DNA from: Paracoccaceae bacterium
Lineage (GTDB): Bacteria > Pseudomonadota > Alphaproteobacteria > Rhodobacterales > Rhodobacteraceae
DNA length: 18,915 nucleotides
Direction of reading: 5' to 3'
Assembly: GCA_021767525.1 (NCBI GenBank)
Contig: JAASTF010000031.1
Location: forward strand, 1-18,915
The notes below the pieces were generated by a model that was not told the DNA's origin, made no database searches, and was given only the letters and a program-made list of their open reading frames with translations. A program made the position numbers and the translations under genes. How positions within the stretch are numbered: the first letter of the stretch is position 1; each line of letters starts with the position of its first letter. Shown piece after piece: positions 6,012-13,806 of this stretch.

Positions 6012-7694
6012 ATGACGCTGACGACCCCCGAAACCCAGACCGTGCACAGCGCGGCCAAGATGTACGCCGAGGAATTCAAGGCCGGCAAGCTGAGCCGCCG
6101 CGAATTCCTGACGCGCACGACCGCTCTGGGCCTGTCGGCCACCGCGGCCTATGCGCTGGGCGGCCTTGGCCAGCCCGCACGCGCCGCGGCCCACGGCGAG
6201 CCCAAGCGCGGCGGCACGATCCGCATGCAGATGGAAGTGCGCGCGTTCAAGGATCCACGCACATATGACTGGACCCAGATCGCCCACCTGACCGCGGGCA
6301 CGCTGGAATACCTGGTGGAATACAACAATGACGGCACGTTCCGCGGCATGCTGCTGGAAAGCTGGGATGTGAACGACGACGCCACCGTGTACACGCTGAA
6401 CGTCCGTCCGGGCATCAAGTGGTCGAACGGCGACGACTTCACCGCCGAGGACGTGGCGCGCATCTTTACCGAATGGTGCGACAAGTCGGTTGAAGGCAAC
6501 TCGATGGCGGCGCGCGTGGCCTCGCTGATCGACGACGAAAGCGGCAAGGCCGCCGAGGGCGCCATCGAAGTGGTCGACCCGACCACCGTGCGCCTGACCT
6601 GCAAGACGCCCGACATCACGATCATCCCGGGCATCGCGGATTATCCGGCCGCCGTCTATCACAGCAGCTTTGATCCCAACGCCGACATCACCACGCTGAT
6701 CGGCACCGGCCCGATGAAGGTCGAAAGCCTCGAGGTCGGGGTGAAGGCCGTTCTGGTCAAGTCGGGCCACCCCTGGTGGGGCGACGAAGCCTTTGAAGAG
6801 GGCGGATTCTACGCCGACCGCATCGAATATATCGACTATGGCACCGACCCGGCCGCCTGGGTGGCCGCGGCAGACGCCGGCGAGGTCGACATGTTCTATG
6901 AAACCGTGGGCGATTATATCGAGATCATGGACGGCCTGGGCTGGACCAAGTCCGAGGTTGCCACCGGCTCGACCATCGTGATCCGCCCCAACCAACTGGC
7001 CGAGGTGGACGGCAAGCAGATCTATGCCGACAAGCGCGCCCGCCAGGCCCTGGCGATGGCGGTCGACAACGCGGTCTGCCTGGAGCTGGGCAACTCGAAC
7101 AACGGTGTCGTGGCCGAAAACCACCACGCCGCGCCGGTGCACCCGGAAACCGACCCCGATGTGGGCCGCCTGCCCTACGATCCGGCAAAGGCCAAGGAAC
7201 TGTGGGATGCCGCGGGCATGACCGACATGGAGATCGAGCTGCACTCGATCGACGACGACTGGCGCAAGAACACCACCGATGCGGTGGCCGCCCAGCTGCG
7301 TGACGCCGGCATCAACGTCAAGCGGACGATCCTGCCCGGCAGCACGTTCTGGAACGACTGGACGAAATATGCGTTCAGCTCGACCAACTGGAACCACCGC
7401 CCGCTGGCCACCCAGGTCTGGGGCCTGGCCTATCGCTCGGGCGAGGCGTGGAACGAGTTCGGCTATTCGAACCCCGAATTCGACGCCCTGCTGGCCGAAG
7501 CCAACGCAATCGCCGACGCCGACAAGCGCCGCGAGGTCGCGGGCAAGCTTCAGGCCATCCTGGTCGAGGATGGCGTGACGATCCAGCCCTACTGGCGTTC
7601 GCTCTATCGCCACTACAACGACAACGTGGCGGGCTGCGACATGCACATCGCCTACCTGCCGCAGATCTACAAGTGGTGGGTCACCAACGCGTAA
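6012..7694 (+). CDS. ABC transporter substrate-binding protein, family 5 (peptide/nickel type), Tat-exported
   Basis: This is the periplasmic receptor that captures solute for the membrane complex encoded downstream. The 560-residue product carries a twin-arginine signal (SRREFL at about 28-33, hydrophobic stretch LGLSATAAYALGGLG, probable cleavage near ARA-AA at about 58). That predicts export of a folded protein by the Tat route. The mature part has the SBP_bac_5 pattern: GGTIRM, YTLNVRPGIKWSNGDDFTAE with the family's 'G.KFSDG..FTAEDV' signature, and repeated tryptophan/glycine-rich segments typical of DppA/OppA relatives. ATG 6012 has GGAG six bases upstream. ATG 5919 is in frame after AGGAGGGG and would add 31 residues unlike a signal peptide. 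Substrate cannot be read from sequence; peptides, nickel complexes, opines and oligosaccharides are all known for this family. Confidence 0.92.
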   Translation: MTLTTPETQTVHSAAKMYAEEFKAGKLSRREFLTRTTALGLSATAAYALGGLGQPARAAAHGEPKRGGTIRMQMEVRAFKDPRTYDWTQIAHLTAGTLEYLVEYNNDGTFRGMLLESWDVNDDATVYTLNVRPGIKWSNGDDFTAEDVARIFTEWCDKSVEGNSMAARVASLIDDESGKAAEGAIEVVDPTTVRLTCKTPDITIIPGIADYPAAVYHSSFDPNADITTLIGTGPMKVESLEVGVKAVLVKSGHPWWGDEAFEEGGFYADRIEYIDYGTDPAAWVAAADAGEVDMFYETVGDYIEIMDGLGWTKSEVATGSTIVIRPNQLAEVDGKQIYADKRARQALAMAVDNAVCLELGNSNNGVVAENHHAAPVHPETDPDVGRLPYDPAKAKELWDAAGMTDMEIELHSIDDDWRKNTTDAVAAQLRDAGINVKRTILPGSTFWNDWTKYAFSSTNWNHRPLATQVWGLAYRSGEAWNEFGYSNPEFDALLAEANAIADADKRREVAGKLQAILVEDGVTIQPYWRSLYRHYNDNVAGCDMHIAYLPQIYKWWVTNA

Positions 7695-7705
7695 CTTGCG
7701 CATCG

Positions 7706-7729
7706 GGGGCGCGGCCACGGTCGCGCCCC
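7706..7729 (+). terminator. Intercistronic stem-loop between binding protein and first permease
   Basis: GGGGCGCG and CGCGCCCC pair around an eight-base loop whose ends can add about three more pairs. It lies 11 bases after the binding-protein stop. Only a short TTTT (7735-7738) follows after a gap, so full termination is doubtful. Hairpins here commonly give partial termination or protect the upstream mRNA, which keeps binding protein in excess over permease. Confidence 0.45.
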
Positions 7730-7805
7730 ACACGTTTTGACGGCCCAGCAACCGTCACAAGCAAATGGCCGGAAAACCGGCCGACAGCCACCAACAGGGG
7801 CTCAT

Positions 7806-8852
7806 ATGGGATTGTTCATTCTACGCCGGGTCGGGGTCATGATCCTGACCGCGCTTTGCCTGACATTCGTCGTGTTCTTCATGACGAACCTCTATCCGAA
7901 TCTTGAAAAACTGGCCAAGACCCAAGGCAACTTCCGCATGTCGGACGAGGCCGTGGAAAGCTGGCTGGACAAACGCGGCTACATGCAGTCGACGCCCAAG
8001 AAATACGCCGAATGGCTGGGCGTGATGCCCTCGTATCGGTTCGAGGCCGAAGACGGCACCGTGACGGGCCGCTGTATCGACCCGGGCATGGACCCGGCCG
8101 AAGCGCCGAATTTCTGCGGTATCCTGCAGGGATACTGGGGATATTCGACGGTGTTCAAGGAACCGGTATCCGAGATCATCTCGACCAGGCTGGGCCTGAC
8201 CGGCGTTCTGATGTTCTGGGTGATGCTGTTGATGGTGCCCTCGGCGCTGATCCTGGGCGTGCTGGCCGGCATGCGCGAAGGCAGCGCCACGGACCGCACG
8301 CTCTCGACCTTTGCCATCACCACCACGGCGACGCCGGAATACGTCTCGGGCGTGATCCTGATCGCGGTTTTCGCATCCTCGGCCGTGGGGCTGAAATGGT
8401 TCAAGGGCACCGCCGCCAGCGCGATGGAAAACCCGACCTTCGAAAACTTCTTCCTGCCGGTGCTGACCATCGCGCTTTACGGCATGGGCTATATCGCGCG
8501 GATGACCCGGGCCAGCATGGCCGAGGTGATGACCGCGCAATATATCCGCACAGCCCGGCTGAAAGGTGTGAGTTTCCCGAACATCGTGGTGAAACACGCC
8601 CTGCGCAACGCGCTGATCGCGCCCTTCACCGTCATCATGCTGCAATTCCCCTGGCTGCTGAACGGCGTCGTGATCGTCGAGACCCTGTTCAACTACAAGG
8701 GCTTCGGCTGGACGCTGGTGCAGGCCGCGGGCAACAACGACATCGAGCTGCTGCTGGCGGTCTCGGTCGTGTCGGTGATCGTGGTGCTGGTGACGCAGCT
8801 GATTTCCGACATCGGCTATGTCTACCTCAACCCGCGCATCAGCGTTTCGTAA
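7806..8852 (+). CDS. ABC transporter permease, DppB/OppB type
   Basis: This is one half of the inner-membrane channel of the importer. The 348-residue product begins MGLFILRRVGVMILTALCLT, the standard DppB start (a basic cytoplasmic tip, then TM1). A periplasmic stretch of about 100 residues (about 30-125) follows, with two cysteines (90 and 104). The transmembrane domain then has the EAA coupling motif YIRTARLKGVSFPNIVVKHA (about 246-265) that docks on the ATPase, and ends in SDIGYVYLNPRI. DppB ends are typically D.xY..LDPR, so the match is good. ATG 7806 has AGGGG five bases upstream. An upstream TTG at 7737 opens the same frame but adds polar residues inside the leader. Its stop is immediately followed by the Shine-Dalgarno of the next gene. 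Confidence 0.93.
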   Translation: MGLFILRRVGVMILTALCLTFVVFFMTNLYPNLEKLAKTQGNFRMSDEAVESWLDKRGYMQSTPKKYAEWLGVMPSYRFEAEDGTVTGRCIDPGMDPAEAPNFCGILQGYWGYSTVFKEPVSEIISTRLGLTGVLMFWVMLLMVPSALILGVLAGMREGSATDRTLSTFAITTTATPEYVSGVILIAVFASSAVGLKWFKGTAASAMENPTFENFFLPVLTIALYGMGYIARMTRASMAEVMTAQYIRTARLKGVSFPNIVVKHALRNALIAPFTVIMLQFPWLLNGVVIVETLFNYKGFGWTLVQAAGNNDIELLLAVSVVSVIVVLVTQLISDIGYVYLNPRISVS

Positions 8853-8858
8853 GGAGGG
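8851..8858 (+). promoter_or_regulatory. Strong ribosome binding site fixing the start of the second permease
   Basis: AAGGAGGG overlaps the last bases of the first permease's TAA stop and lies 10 bases before ATG 8869. It decides against the earlier in-frame ATG at 8818, which lies inside the preceding gene and would add 17 residues. Confidence 0.7.
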
Positions 8859-8868
8859 ATACGGGAAC

Positions 8869-10314
8869 ATGGAACCATTGACCTGGACCGGATCGCTGGG
8901 CGACATTCTCGACCCGATCCTTTATGTGCTCGTGGCGGTGTTCGTGTCGCTGGTGGTGCTGCGGATCGCGGTGTCGATCCTGCTGCCTGCGCCGACAATG
9001 CAAACCAACCCCGACGGAACGCTGAGCGCGACCAGCGGCGGCCCTGCCGTCTGGGCGCCGCGCGCCACGAACTGGGCGGGGCTGGGCGTGCTGGCCTTGC
9101 TGCTGACCTACCTGATCGGCGGTGCCATCGTGGGCGCGCCAGGCGCCGGCATCATCGGCGGCATGAGCCAGCAACTTGTGCCTGTCTGGATCGCACTGGT
9201 GCTGCTTTTCGCCGCGTCGATCAAGTTCAAGCGGCGCTTGGGCCTTTACGGCAAGCTGTTCGACAGCACCATCGGCATGATCGGTTTCGGCCTGGTGATG
9301 TTCTGGGTGTTCGTGGGCCTGTTCGCGGCCTTCGACATGCTGTTGACCCACCCGCCGCTGGAGCAGGTATCGGGCATGAAGAACGAAGACCCCGGCACGC
9401 CCCTGCGCGGCGCCGAGGAGGGCCAGTATCAATGGTACCTTCTGGGCGGCGACGCGCTGGCGCGCGACGTGTTCAGCCGCATGCTGAAAGGCTCGACCAT
9501 CGTGATCGCCATCGCGCCGCTGGCCACTCTGTTTGCCTTCATGGTGGGGATCACGCTGGGCCTGCCCGCGGGCTATTACGGCGGCAAGCTGGACACCTTC
9601 CTGTCGTTCCTCGCGAACCTGATCCTGGCCTTCCCGGTTATCCTGCTGTTCTACCTGCTGGTGACGCCGGAAATCGTGGCCACGGGCCTGCCGCAATACA
9701 TGGCGGTGGTGCTGTTCGTCTTTCCGCTGATCTTTTGCGCGGTCCTGATCAACTCGCGCTATGCCGGGCAGCCGGGCAAGAACTGGACCTACCTGGCCAT
9801 CGTGCTGGTGCCCCTGTTCCTGCTCTACATGTCGGTCATCAACGCCAACGACTCGAAGATCGATTTCTGGCCGCTCGATTTCTTCGACATCGCGCCGGGG
9901 ATTTTGGTGGTGTTCGTGTCGGTCGTCTTCGTCAACTCGCCCACGGTGTTCCGCATCGTGCGGGGCCTGGCGATGGACATCAAGACGCGCGATTACGTCG
10001 CTGCAGCCCAAACCCGGGGCGAGGGCCCGTGGTACATCATGCTGTGGGAAATCCTGCCCAACGCGCGCGGGCCGCTGATCGTCGATTTCTGCCTGCGCAT
10101 CGGCTATACCACCATCCTTCTGGGCACACTGGGCTTCTTCGGGCTGGGCCTGCCGCCCGAAAGCCCGGACTGGGGCAGCACGATCAACGAGGGCCGCAAG
10201 CTTTTGTCGATCTACCTGCACCCCGCCCTACCGCCGGCCTTTGCGCTGCTCAGCCTTGTTCTGGGGCTGAACCTGCTGGCGGACGGCCTGCGCGAGGAAA
10301 GCCTGAAGGACTAA
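8869..10314 (+). CDS. ABC transporter permease, DppC/OppC type, enlarged
   Basis: This is the second membrane subunit of the importer. DppC signatures are clear: YLLGGDALARDVFSRMLKGS (about 190-209, the family's 'LGTD.LGRDVLSR' motif), the EAA coupling motif YVAAAQTRGEGPWYIMLWEI (about 376-395) followed by LPN, and GFFGLGLPPESPDWGSTINE (about 422-441). The protein has 481 residues, much longer than the usual roughly 270-320. Extra sequence lies at the N-terminus, where about four hydrophobic segments (near 12-40, 69-98, 100-118, 134-160) precede the motif instead of one. More lies between about 262 and 345, where further hydrophobic stretches intervene. The start is fixed by AAGGAGGG at 8851. 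It sits 16 bases after the DppB-like gene and is co-transcribed with it. Confidence 0.92.
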   Translation: MEPLTWTGSLGDILDPILYVLVAVFVSLVVLRIAVSILLPAPTMQTNPDGTLSATSGGPAVWAPRATNWAGLGVLALLLTYLIGGAIVGAPGAGIIGGMSQQLVPVWIALVLLFAASIKFKRRLGLYGKLFDSTIGMIGFGLVMFWVFVGLFAAFDMLLTHPPLEQVSGMKNEDPGTPLRGAEEGQYQWYLLGGDALARDVFSRMLKGSTIVIAIAPLATLFAFMVGITLGLPAGYYGGKLDTFLSFLANLILAFPVILLFYLLVTPEIVATGLPQYMAVVLFVFPLIFCAVLINSRYAGQPGKNWTYLAIVLVPLFLLYMSVINANDSKIDFWPLDFFDIAPGILVVFVSVVFVNSPTVFRIVRGLAMDIKTRDYVAAAQTRGEGPWYIMLWEILPNARGPLIVDFCLRIGYTTILLGTLGFFGLGLPPESPDWGSTINEGRKLLSIYLHPALPPAFALLSLVLGLNLLADGLREESLKD

Positions 10315-10328
10315 GACCAAGGGCAGGA

Positions 10329-10348
10329 CCGGGGGGCCAGCCCCCCGG
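10329..10348 (+). repeat. GC-rich palindrome in the permease-ATPase gap
   Basis: CCGGGGGG and CCCCCCGG pair around CCAG. The hairpin is followed by ACCCCCCGGGATATTTTC. It lies 15 bases after the DppC-like stop inside a 102-bp gap, so ATPase expression has to pass or restart after it. The block resembles GC-rich intergenic elements that I recall as frequent in Rhodobacterales genomes, but that is memory and not a check. It lacks a proper U-run directly after the stem. Confidence 0.4.
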
Positions 10349-10416
10349 ACCCCCCGGGATATTTTCGGAGAGAGGAAACGCATAAGCGGCTCTTTTCGAC
10401 AGGGAGATAAAGAACA

Positions 10417-12510
10417 ATGAGCAAACTGGCTGACTACGAGGGGCCGATCCTGGAGATCGACAAGCTGTCGATCTCGTTCTTCACCCGGCTGCGGGAAATC
10501 CCCGCCGTGATGGATTTTTCCTGCGTCGTGCAACCCGGCGAGGCGATGGGCCTTGTGGGCGAATCCGGCTGCGGCAAATCCACCGTGGCGCTGGGGGTGA
10601 TGCAGGACCTGGGCGTGAACGGCCGCATCGTCGGCGGGTCGATCAAGTTCAAGGGCCAGGACCTGAGCGAGATGACCACCGACCAGCTGCGCGACATCCG
10701 CGGCAACGAGATCGCAATGATCTATCAGGAGCCGATGGCCAGCCTGAACCCGGCGATGAAGATCGGCCGCCAGCTGATGGAAGTGCCGATGATCCACGAG
10801 GGCATCAGCGAAAAAGACGCCTATCAGCGCGCGCTCGAGGTGGTGACGGACGTGAAGCTGCCCGACCCCGAGCGGATCATGAAATCCTATCCGCACCAGC
10901 TTTCGGGGGGCCAGCAGCAGCGCATCGTGATCGCGATGGCGCTGATGTCGAAACCGTCGCTTCTGATCCTGGATGAGCCGACCACCGCGCTCGACGTGAC
11001 GGTCGAGGCGGCGGTGGTCGAACTGGTCAAGGATCTGGGCAAGAAATACGGCACCTCGATGCTGTTCATTTCGCACAATCTTGGCCTGGTGCTGGAAACC
11101 TGCGACCGCATCTGCGTGATGTATTCCGGCGAGGCGGTGGAAACCGGCAGCATCGCCGACGTGTTCGACAAGATGCAGCACCCCTATACCCAGGCGCTGT
11201 TCCGCTCGATCCCGCTGCCGGGCGCCAACAAGAACACGCGCCCGCTGGTCGCGATCCCGGGCAACTTTCCCCTGCCCCATGAACGCCCGCCGGGCTGCAA
11301 TTTCGGCCCGCGCTGCGACTATTTCCAGCAAGGGCTTTGCGACATCGATCAACGCGTGCCGATGGTCGACATCCCCGGCGACGACCGGCACCGCTCGCGC
11401 TGTCTGCGCATCGACGAGATCGACTGGAACGCACCCATCGCCGCCAGCACCGAAACCGGCAAAAGCGAGCCGGGCGATGTTGTCCTGAAGATGGACAAGC
11501 TGAAGAAATACTACGAGGTCGCGGCCAACGCGCTTTTCGGCGGCAGCGGCGCGACCAAGGTGGTTAAGGCCAACGAAGAGTTGTCGTTCGAGGCACGCGA
11601 ATCCGAGACGCTGGCCATCGTGGGCGAATCCGGCTGCGGCAAATCCACCTTCGCCAAGGTGCTGATGGGGCTGGAAACCGCCACCGACGGGCAAATCCTT
11701 CTGGATAACAAAAGCATCGAGCACACGCCCATCCAGTCGCGCGACACCAAGACCGTGGCCGATGTGCAGATGGTGTTCCAGAACCCGTTTGACACGCTTA
11801 ACCCCTCGATGACCGTGGGCAGACAGATCATGCGCGCGCTCGAGGTGTTCGGCATCGGCAAGAACGACGCCGAGCGGCGCGAGCGGATGCTGCAACTGCT
11901 GGACCTTGTGAAACTGCCCCGCGCCTTCGCCGACCGGATGCCCCGGCAGCTGTCGGGCGGGCAGAAACAGCGCGTCGGCATCGCCCGCGCCTTTGCCGGT
12001 GACGCGCGTATCGTCGTGGCGGATGAACCGGTTTCGGCGCTCGACGTGTCGGTGCAGGCCGCCGTCACCGACCTGTTGCTGGAAATCCAGCGCGAGCAAA
12101 AGACGACCCTGCTGTTCATCGCCCACGACCTGTCAATCGTGCGCTATCTCAGCGACCGGGTGATGGTGATGTATCTGGGCCATGTGGTTGAAATCGGCAC
12201 CACCGAACAGGTCTTTGCCCCGCCCTATCACCCCTATACAGAGGCGCTGCTTTCGGCCGTGCCCATCGCGGATACGAAGGTCGAGAAAACCCATATCGTG
12301 CTGGAAGGCGATATTCCCAGCGCGATGAACCCGCCACCCGGCTGCCCGTTCCAGACGCGCTGCCGCTGGAAAGACCAGGTGCCAGGCGGCCTTTGCGAAA
12401 AAGAGGTGCCGCCGCAACGCACGATGGCCGACGGCCACCAGATCAAGTGCCACCTGGCCGAGGATATCCTTGAACGGATGGAGCCGGTCATCAAGGTCGC
12501 CGCAGAATAA
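10417..12510 (+). CDS. ABC transporter ATP-binding protein with two fused nucleotide-binding domains (DppD-DppF type)
   Basis: This is the cytoplasmic energy module of the importer, one chain holding both ATPase domains (697 residues). Domain 1 has Walker A GESGCGKST (48-56), the Q-loop MIYQEP (101-106), signature LSGGQQQR (162-169), Walker B LLILDEP (182-188) and switch His220. Domain 2 repeats these at 403-411, 452-456 (MVFQN), 512-519 (LSGGQKQR), 533-538 (VVADEP) and His570. Each domain is followed by an oligopeptide-type C-terminal extension (HPYTQAL at 255, HPYTEAL at 605) with four cysteines: 294, 300, 308, 329 and 643, 649, 660, 678. Such cysteines hold an iron-sulfur cluster in some characterised peptide importers. 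Both ATP sites look intact. ATG 10417 has AGGGAG 10 bases upstream. Confidence 0.95.
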   Translation: MSKLADYEGPILEIDKLSISFFTRLREIPAVMDFSCVVQPGEAMGLVGESGCGKSTVALGVMQDLGVNGRIVGGSIKFKGQDLSEMTTDQLRDIRGNEIAMIYQEPMASLNPAMKIGRQLMEVPMIHEGISEKDAYQRALEVVTDVKLPDPERIMKSYPHQLSGGQQQRIVIAMALMSKPSLLILDEPTTALDVTVEAAVVELVKDLGKKYGTSMLFISHNLGLVLETCDRICVMYSGEAVETGSIADVFDKMQHPYTQALFRSIPLPGANKNTRPLVAIPGNFPLPHERPPGCNFGPRCDYFQQGLCDIDQRVPMVDIPGDDRHRSRCLRIDEIDWNAPIAASTETGKSEPGDVVLKMDKLKKYYEVAANALFGGSGATKVVKANEELSFEARESETLAIVGESGCGKSTFAKVLMGLETATDGQILLDNKSIEHTPIQSRDTKTVADVQMVFQNPFDTLNPSMTVGRQIMRALEVFGIGKNDAERRERMLQLLDLVKLPRAFADRMPRQLSGGQKQRVGIARAFAGDARIVVADEPVSALDVSVQAAVTDLLLEIQREQKTTLLFIAHDLSIVRYLSDRVMVMYLGHVVEIGTTEQVFAPPYHPYTEALLSAVPIADTKVEKTHIVLEGDIPSAMNPPPGCPFQTRCRWKDQVPGGLCEKEVPPQRTMADGHQIKCHLAEDILERMEPVIKVAAE

Positions 12511-12519
12511 AGGGGCTTG

Positions 12520-12539
12520 GGGCCGCCCCGGTGCGGCCC
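12520..12539 (+). terminator. Stem-loop downstream of the ABC operon
   Basis: GGGCCGC and GCGGCCC pair around a six-base loop, nine bases after the ATPase stop. No U-run follows, so it is a likely but incomplete terminator. More inverted repeats follow to about 12660. Confidence 0.4.
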
Positions 12540-12597
12540 TCGCCACTTGCGGTGGAAATGCGACCGGGCCAGCCAGGCCAACTTCATCTTGCCAGGT

Positions 12598-12630
12598 AAA
12601 CTCCGGGGAGTTTGAGGGGCAGCGCCCCTC
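12598..12630. repeat. Two adjacent palindromes in the 12511-12714 gap
   Basis: AAACTCCGGGGAGTTT (12598-12613) has perfect seven-base arms. It is followed at once by GAGGGGC-AGC-GCCCCTC (12614-12630). A third short inverted repeat, GCGCC-GCA-GGCGC, lies around 12647-12659. The cluster may act as a transcription end for the ABC operon, or as a mobile-type intergenic repeat. No protein-coding signal is visible in this gap. Confidence 0.4.
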
Positions 12631-12714
12631 ATCCACGAATAGTGGGCGCCGCAGGCGCGCCTTTGGATCGCGCCACGCTTGCCAAGACCGCGCCCGCGCG
12701 ACACTCTGCGCGCC

Positions 12715-13050
12715 ATGAGCCGCTTCGCCCCCCTGCCCGATCCGCCCTATTACGCGGTGATCTTCGCCAGCCAGCGCGCCGATGGCGATGCGGGCTATGC
12801 CGCGATGGCCGAAAAGATGGCTGACCTGGCCGCTGCCTCACCGGGCTGCATCGGCATGGAAAGCGCGCGGGATGCCGATGGATTCGGCATCACCGTCAGC
12901 TACTGGGTGGACGAGGCCGCGGTTCTGGCGTGGAAGGACGACGCCCGCCATCTGGTCGCACAGCAATTGGGCAAGGATCGCTGGTATGACCATTACCGCC
13001 TGCGCGTGGCCCGGGTCGAACGGCAGTATTCTGGCCCCGAGGGGCGTTAG
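12715..13050 (+). CDS. Antibiotic biosynthesis monooxygenase (ABM) domain protein
   Basis: This is a small single-domain protein of 111 residues. The pattern is typical of the dimeric ferredoxin-like ABM fold: YYAVIFASQRADGDAGYAAM (strand, then helix), MADLAAASPGCIGMESARD (the 'PGF/PGCLG.E' turn), GFGITVSYWVDEAAVLAWKD (strand with the conserved 'S.W.SEEA...W'), and RWYDHYRLRVARVERQY at the end. Members range from quinol monooxygenases to heme-degrading and purely structural proteins, so the activity is not known. ATG 12715 is chosen because the domain starts soon after; no good Shine-Dalgarno precedes it. An upstream in-frame ATG at 12679 lies among the palindromes and adds an unlikely Arg-rich start. 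It stands alone, convergent with the minus-strand gene that follows. Confidence 0.8.
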   Translation: MSRFAPLPDPPYYAVIFASQRADGDAGYAAMAEKMADLAAASPGCIGMESARDADGFGITVSYWVDEAAVLAWKDDARHLVAQQLGKDRWYDHYRLRVARVERQYSGPEGR

Positions 13051-13124
13051 GCCGCCCTTGCGCCCCTATGCCATGGCCCCGCCAGCGCGCGCCAGCGCGG
13101 CCCGGTGTCTTCCAGGCCGTGCCC

Positions 13125-13241
13125 TTATCGCGATAGCGAGTCGCTGACATAGTCGGGCAGACCCTCGGCCACGTTATCGGCAAAGGCCATGATCATCGCC
13201 GCATAGAAATCCTCGGTATCGGGCGCGACGGTGGCATAGCC
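13125..13241 (-). pseudogene. Detached C-terminal part of the secreted hypothetical protein (after an in-frame TAA)
   Basis: Reading the 13242-13652 frame past its TAA gives GYATVAPDTEDFYAAMIMAF, then ADNVAEGLPDYVSDSLSR, then a normal TAA at 13125. These 38 codons have no further stop and read like native protein (an acidic amphipathic helix) with local codon usage. The simplest reading is that one base turned a sense codon (for example GAA or CAA) into TAA at 13242-13244, separating this tail. A sequencing error would look the same. Confidence 0.55.
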
Positions 13242-13652
13242 TTAGGGGACCACCGCATCGCCACTGACGGCGACAAGCCGCACCGGGAAACTGCGCGGCG
13301 GCTCGTCGGTCAGCGGGCTGGTGATCACCACGGTGCCTTCCATCCGGTTGAAATCTCGGCTGGCCGGCAGCGTGGTGGCGCCGTCCAGGCTTATCTCTTG
13401 CACCTCGACATTGATTTCGACGCCGCTGGGATCGTCCGACAGGCGCACGCGCTCGGCCATGGCAAGCTCGAGATCGGTTTCCAGCTCGGGGTAATACTCC
13501 ATCGCGTTCGCGCCCGCGAGGCCGTCAAGCGCGGTCGAGACATCGATGGATTTGACCGTGGTCTGGTCCACCGCCAGCGCCAGCACGGGCATCAGGCTCA
13601 GCCCCGCGGCCGCGGCCGCGGCGATGGCTTGTGTCGATCGTTTCAGGTTCAT
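13242..13652 (-). CDS. Secreted hypothetical protein, probably truncated by a nonsense codon
   Basis: I do not recognise the family. The 136-residue product begins with a Sec signal peptide: MNLKR, an alanine-rich hydrophobic core, and a probable cleavage after LALA (about 27). The mature part is acidic and beta-rich, with no cysteines and no catalytic motif that I can name. Segments include DGLAGANAMEYYPELETDLE and VEINVEVQEISLDGATTLPA. ATG 13652 has GGAG about eight bases upstream on the minus strand. The stop TAA at 13242-13244 seems premature, since the frame continues for 38 coding-like codons. The full reading would be about 175 residues. It may be an outer-envelope or periplasmic protein. 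Function of the shortened form is uncertain. Confidence 0.65.
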   Translation of the reverse strand: MNLKRSTQAIAAAAAAGLSLMPVLALAVDQTTVKSIDVSTALDGLAGANAMEYYPELETDLELAMAERVRLSDDPSGVEINVEVQEISLDGATTLPASRDFNRMEGTVVITSPLTDEPPRSFPVRLVAVSGDAVVP

Positions 13653-13755
13653 GGCACACTCCGTTCGGTTGGCCGGCGCGTACCGTGGCCGGGCGGCCGG
13701 GTTTGTCGCGCCTGTGCAGGGGAAACGGAATATGGCTGATTTGGTTCCGCAGGGG

Positions 13756-13776
13756 GCCGGCCTGTGGCGGGCCGGC
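13756..13776 (-). terminator. Stem-loop after the lytic transglycosylase gene
   Basis: GCCGGCC and GGCCGGC pair around a seven-base loop, 30 bases beyond the transglycosylase stop on the minus strand. No U-run follows, so termination here would be weak or Rho-dependent. Confidence 0.3.
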
Positions 13777-13806
13777 GCCGATACGGCAAAGCGCGCGATC
13801 AGGGGT

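Noticed and set aside
5988..7751. Open frame of 587 codons on the minus strand
   Set aside because: It is the antisense of the binding-protein gene. High GC bias keeps stop codons out of this frame; the product has no recognisable domain, and the plus-strand gene has clear family motifs and a Tat signal.
10228..12126. Open frame of 632 codons on the minus strand
   Set aside because: Antisense of the fused ATPase gene, with His/Arg/Gln-rich composition and no motif. Long antisense frames are expected in such GC-rich genes.
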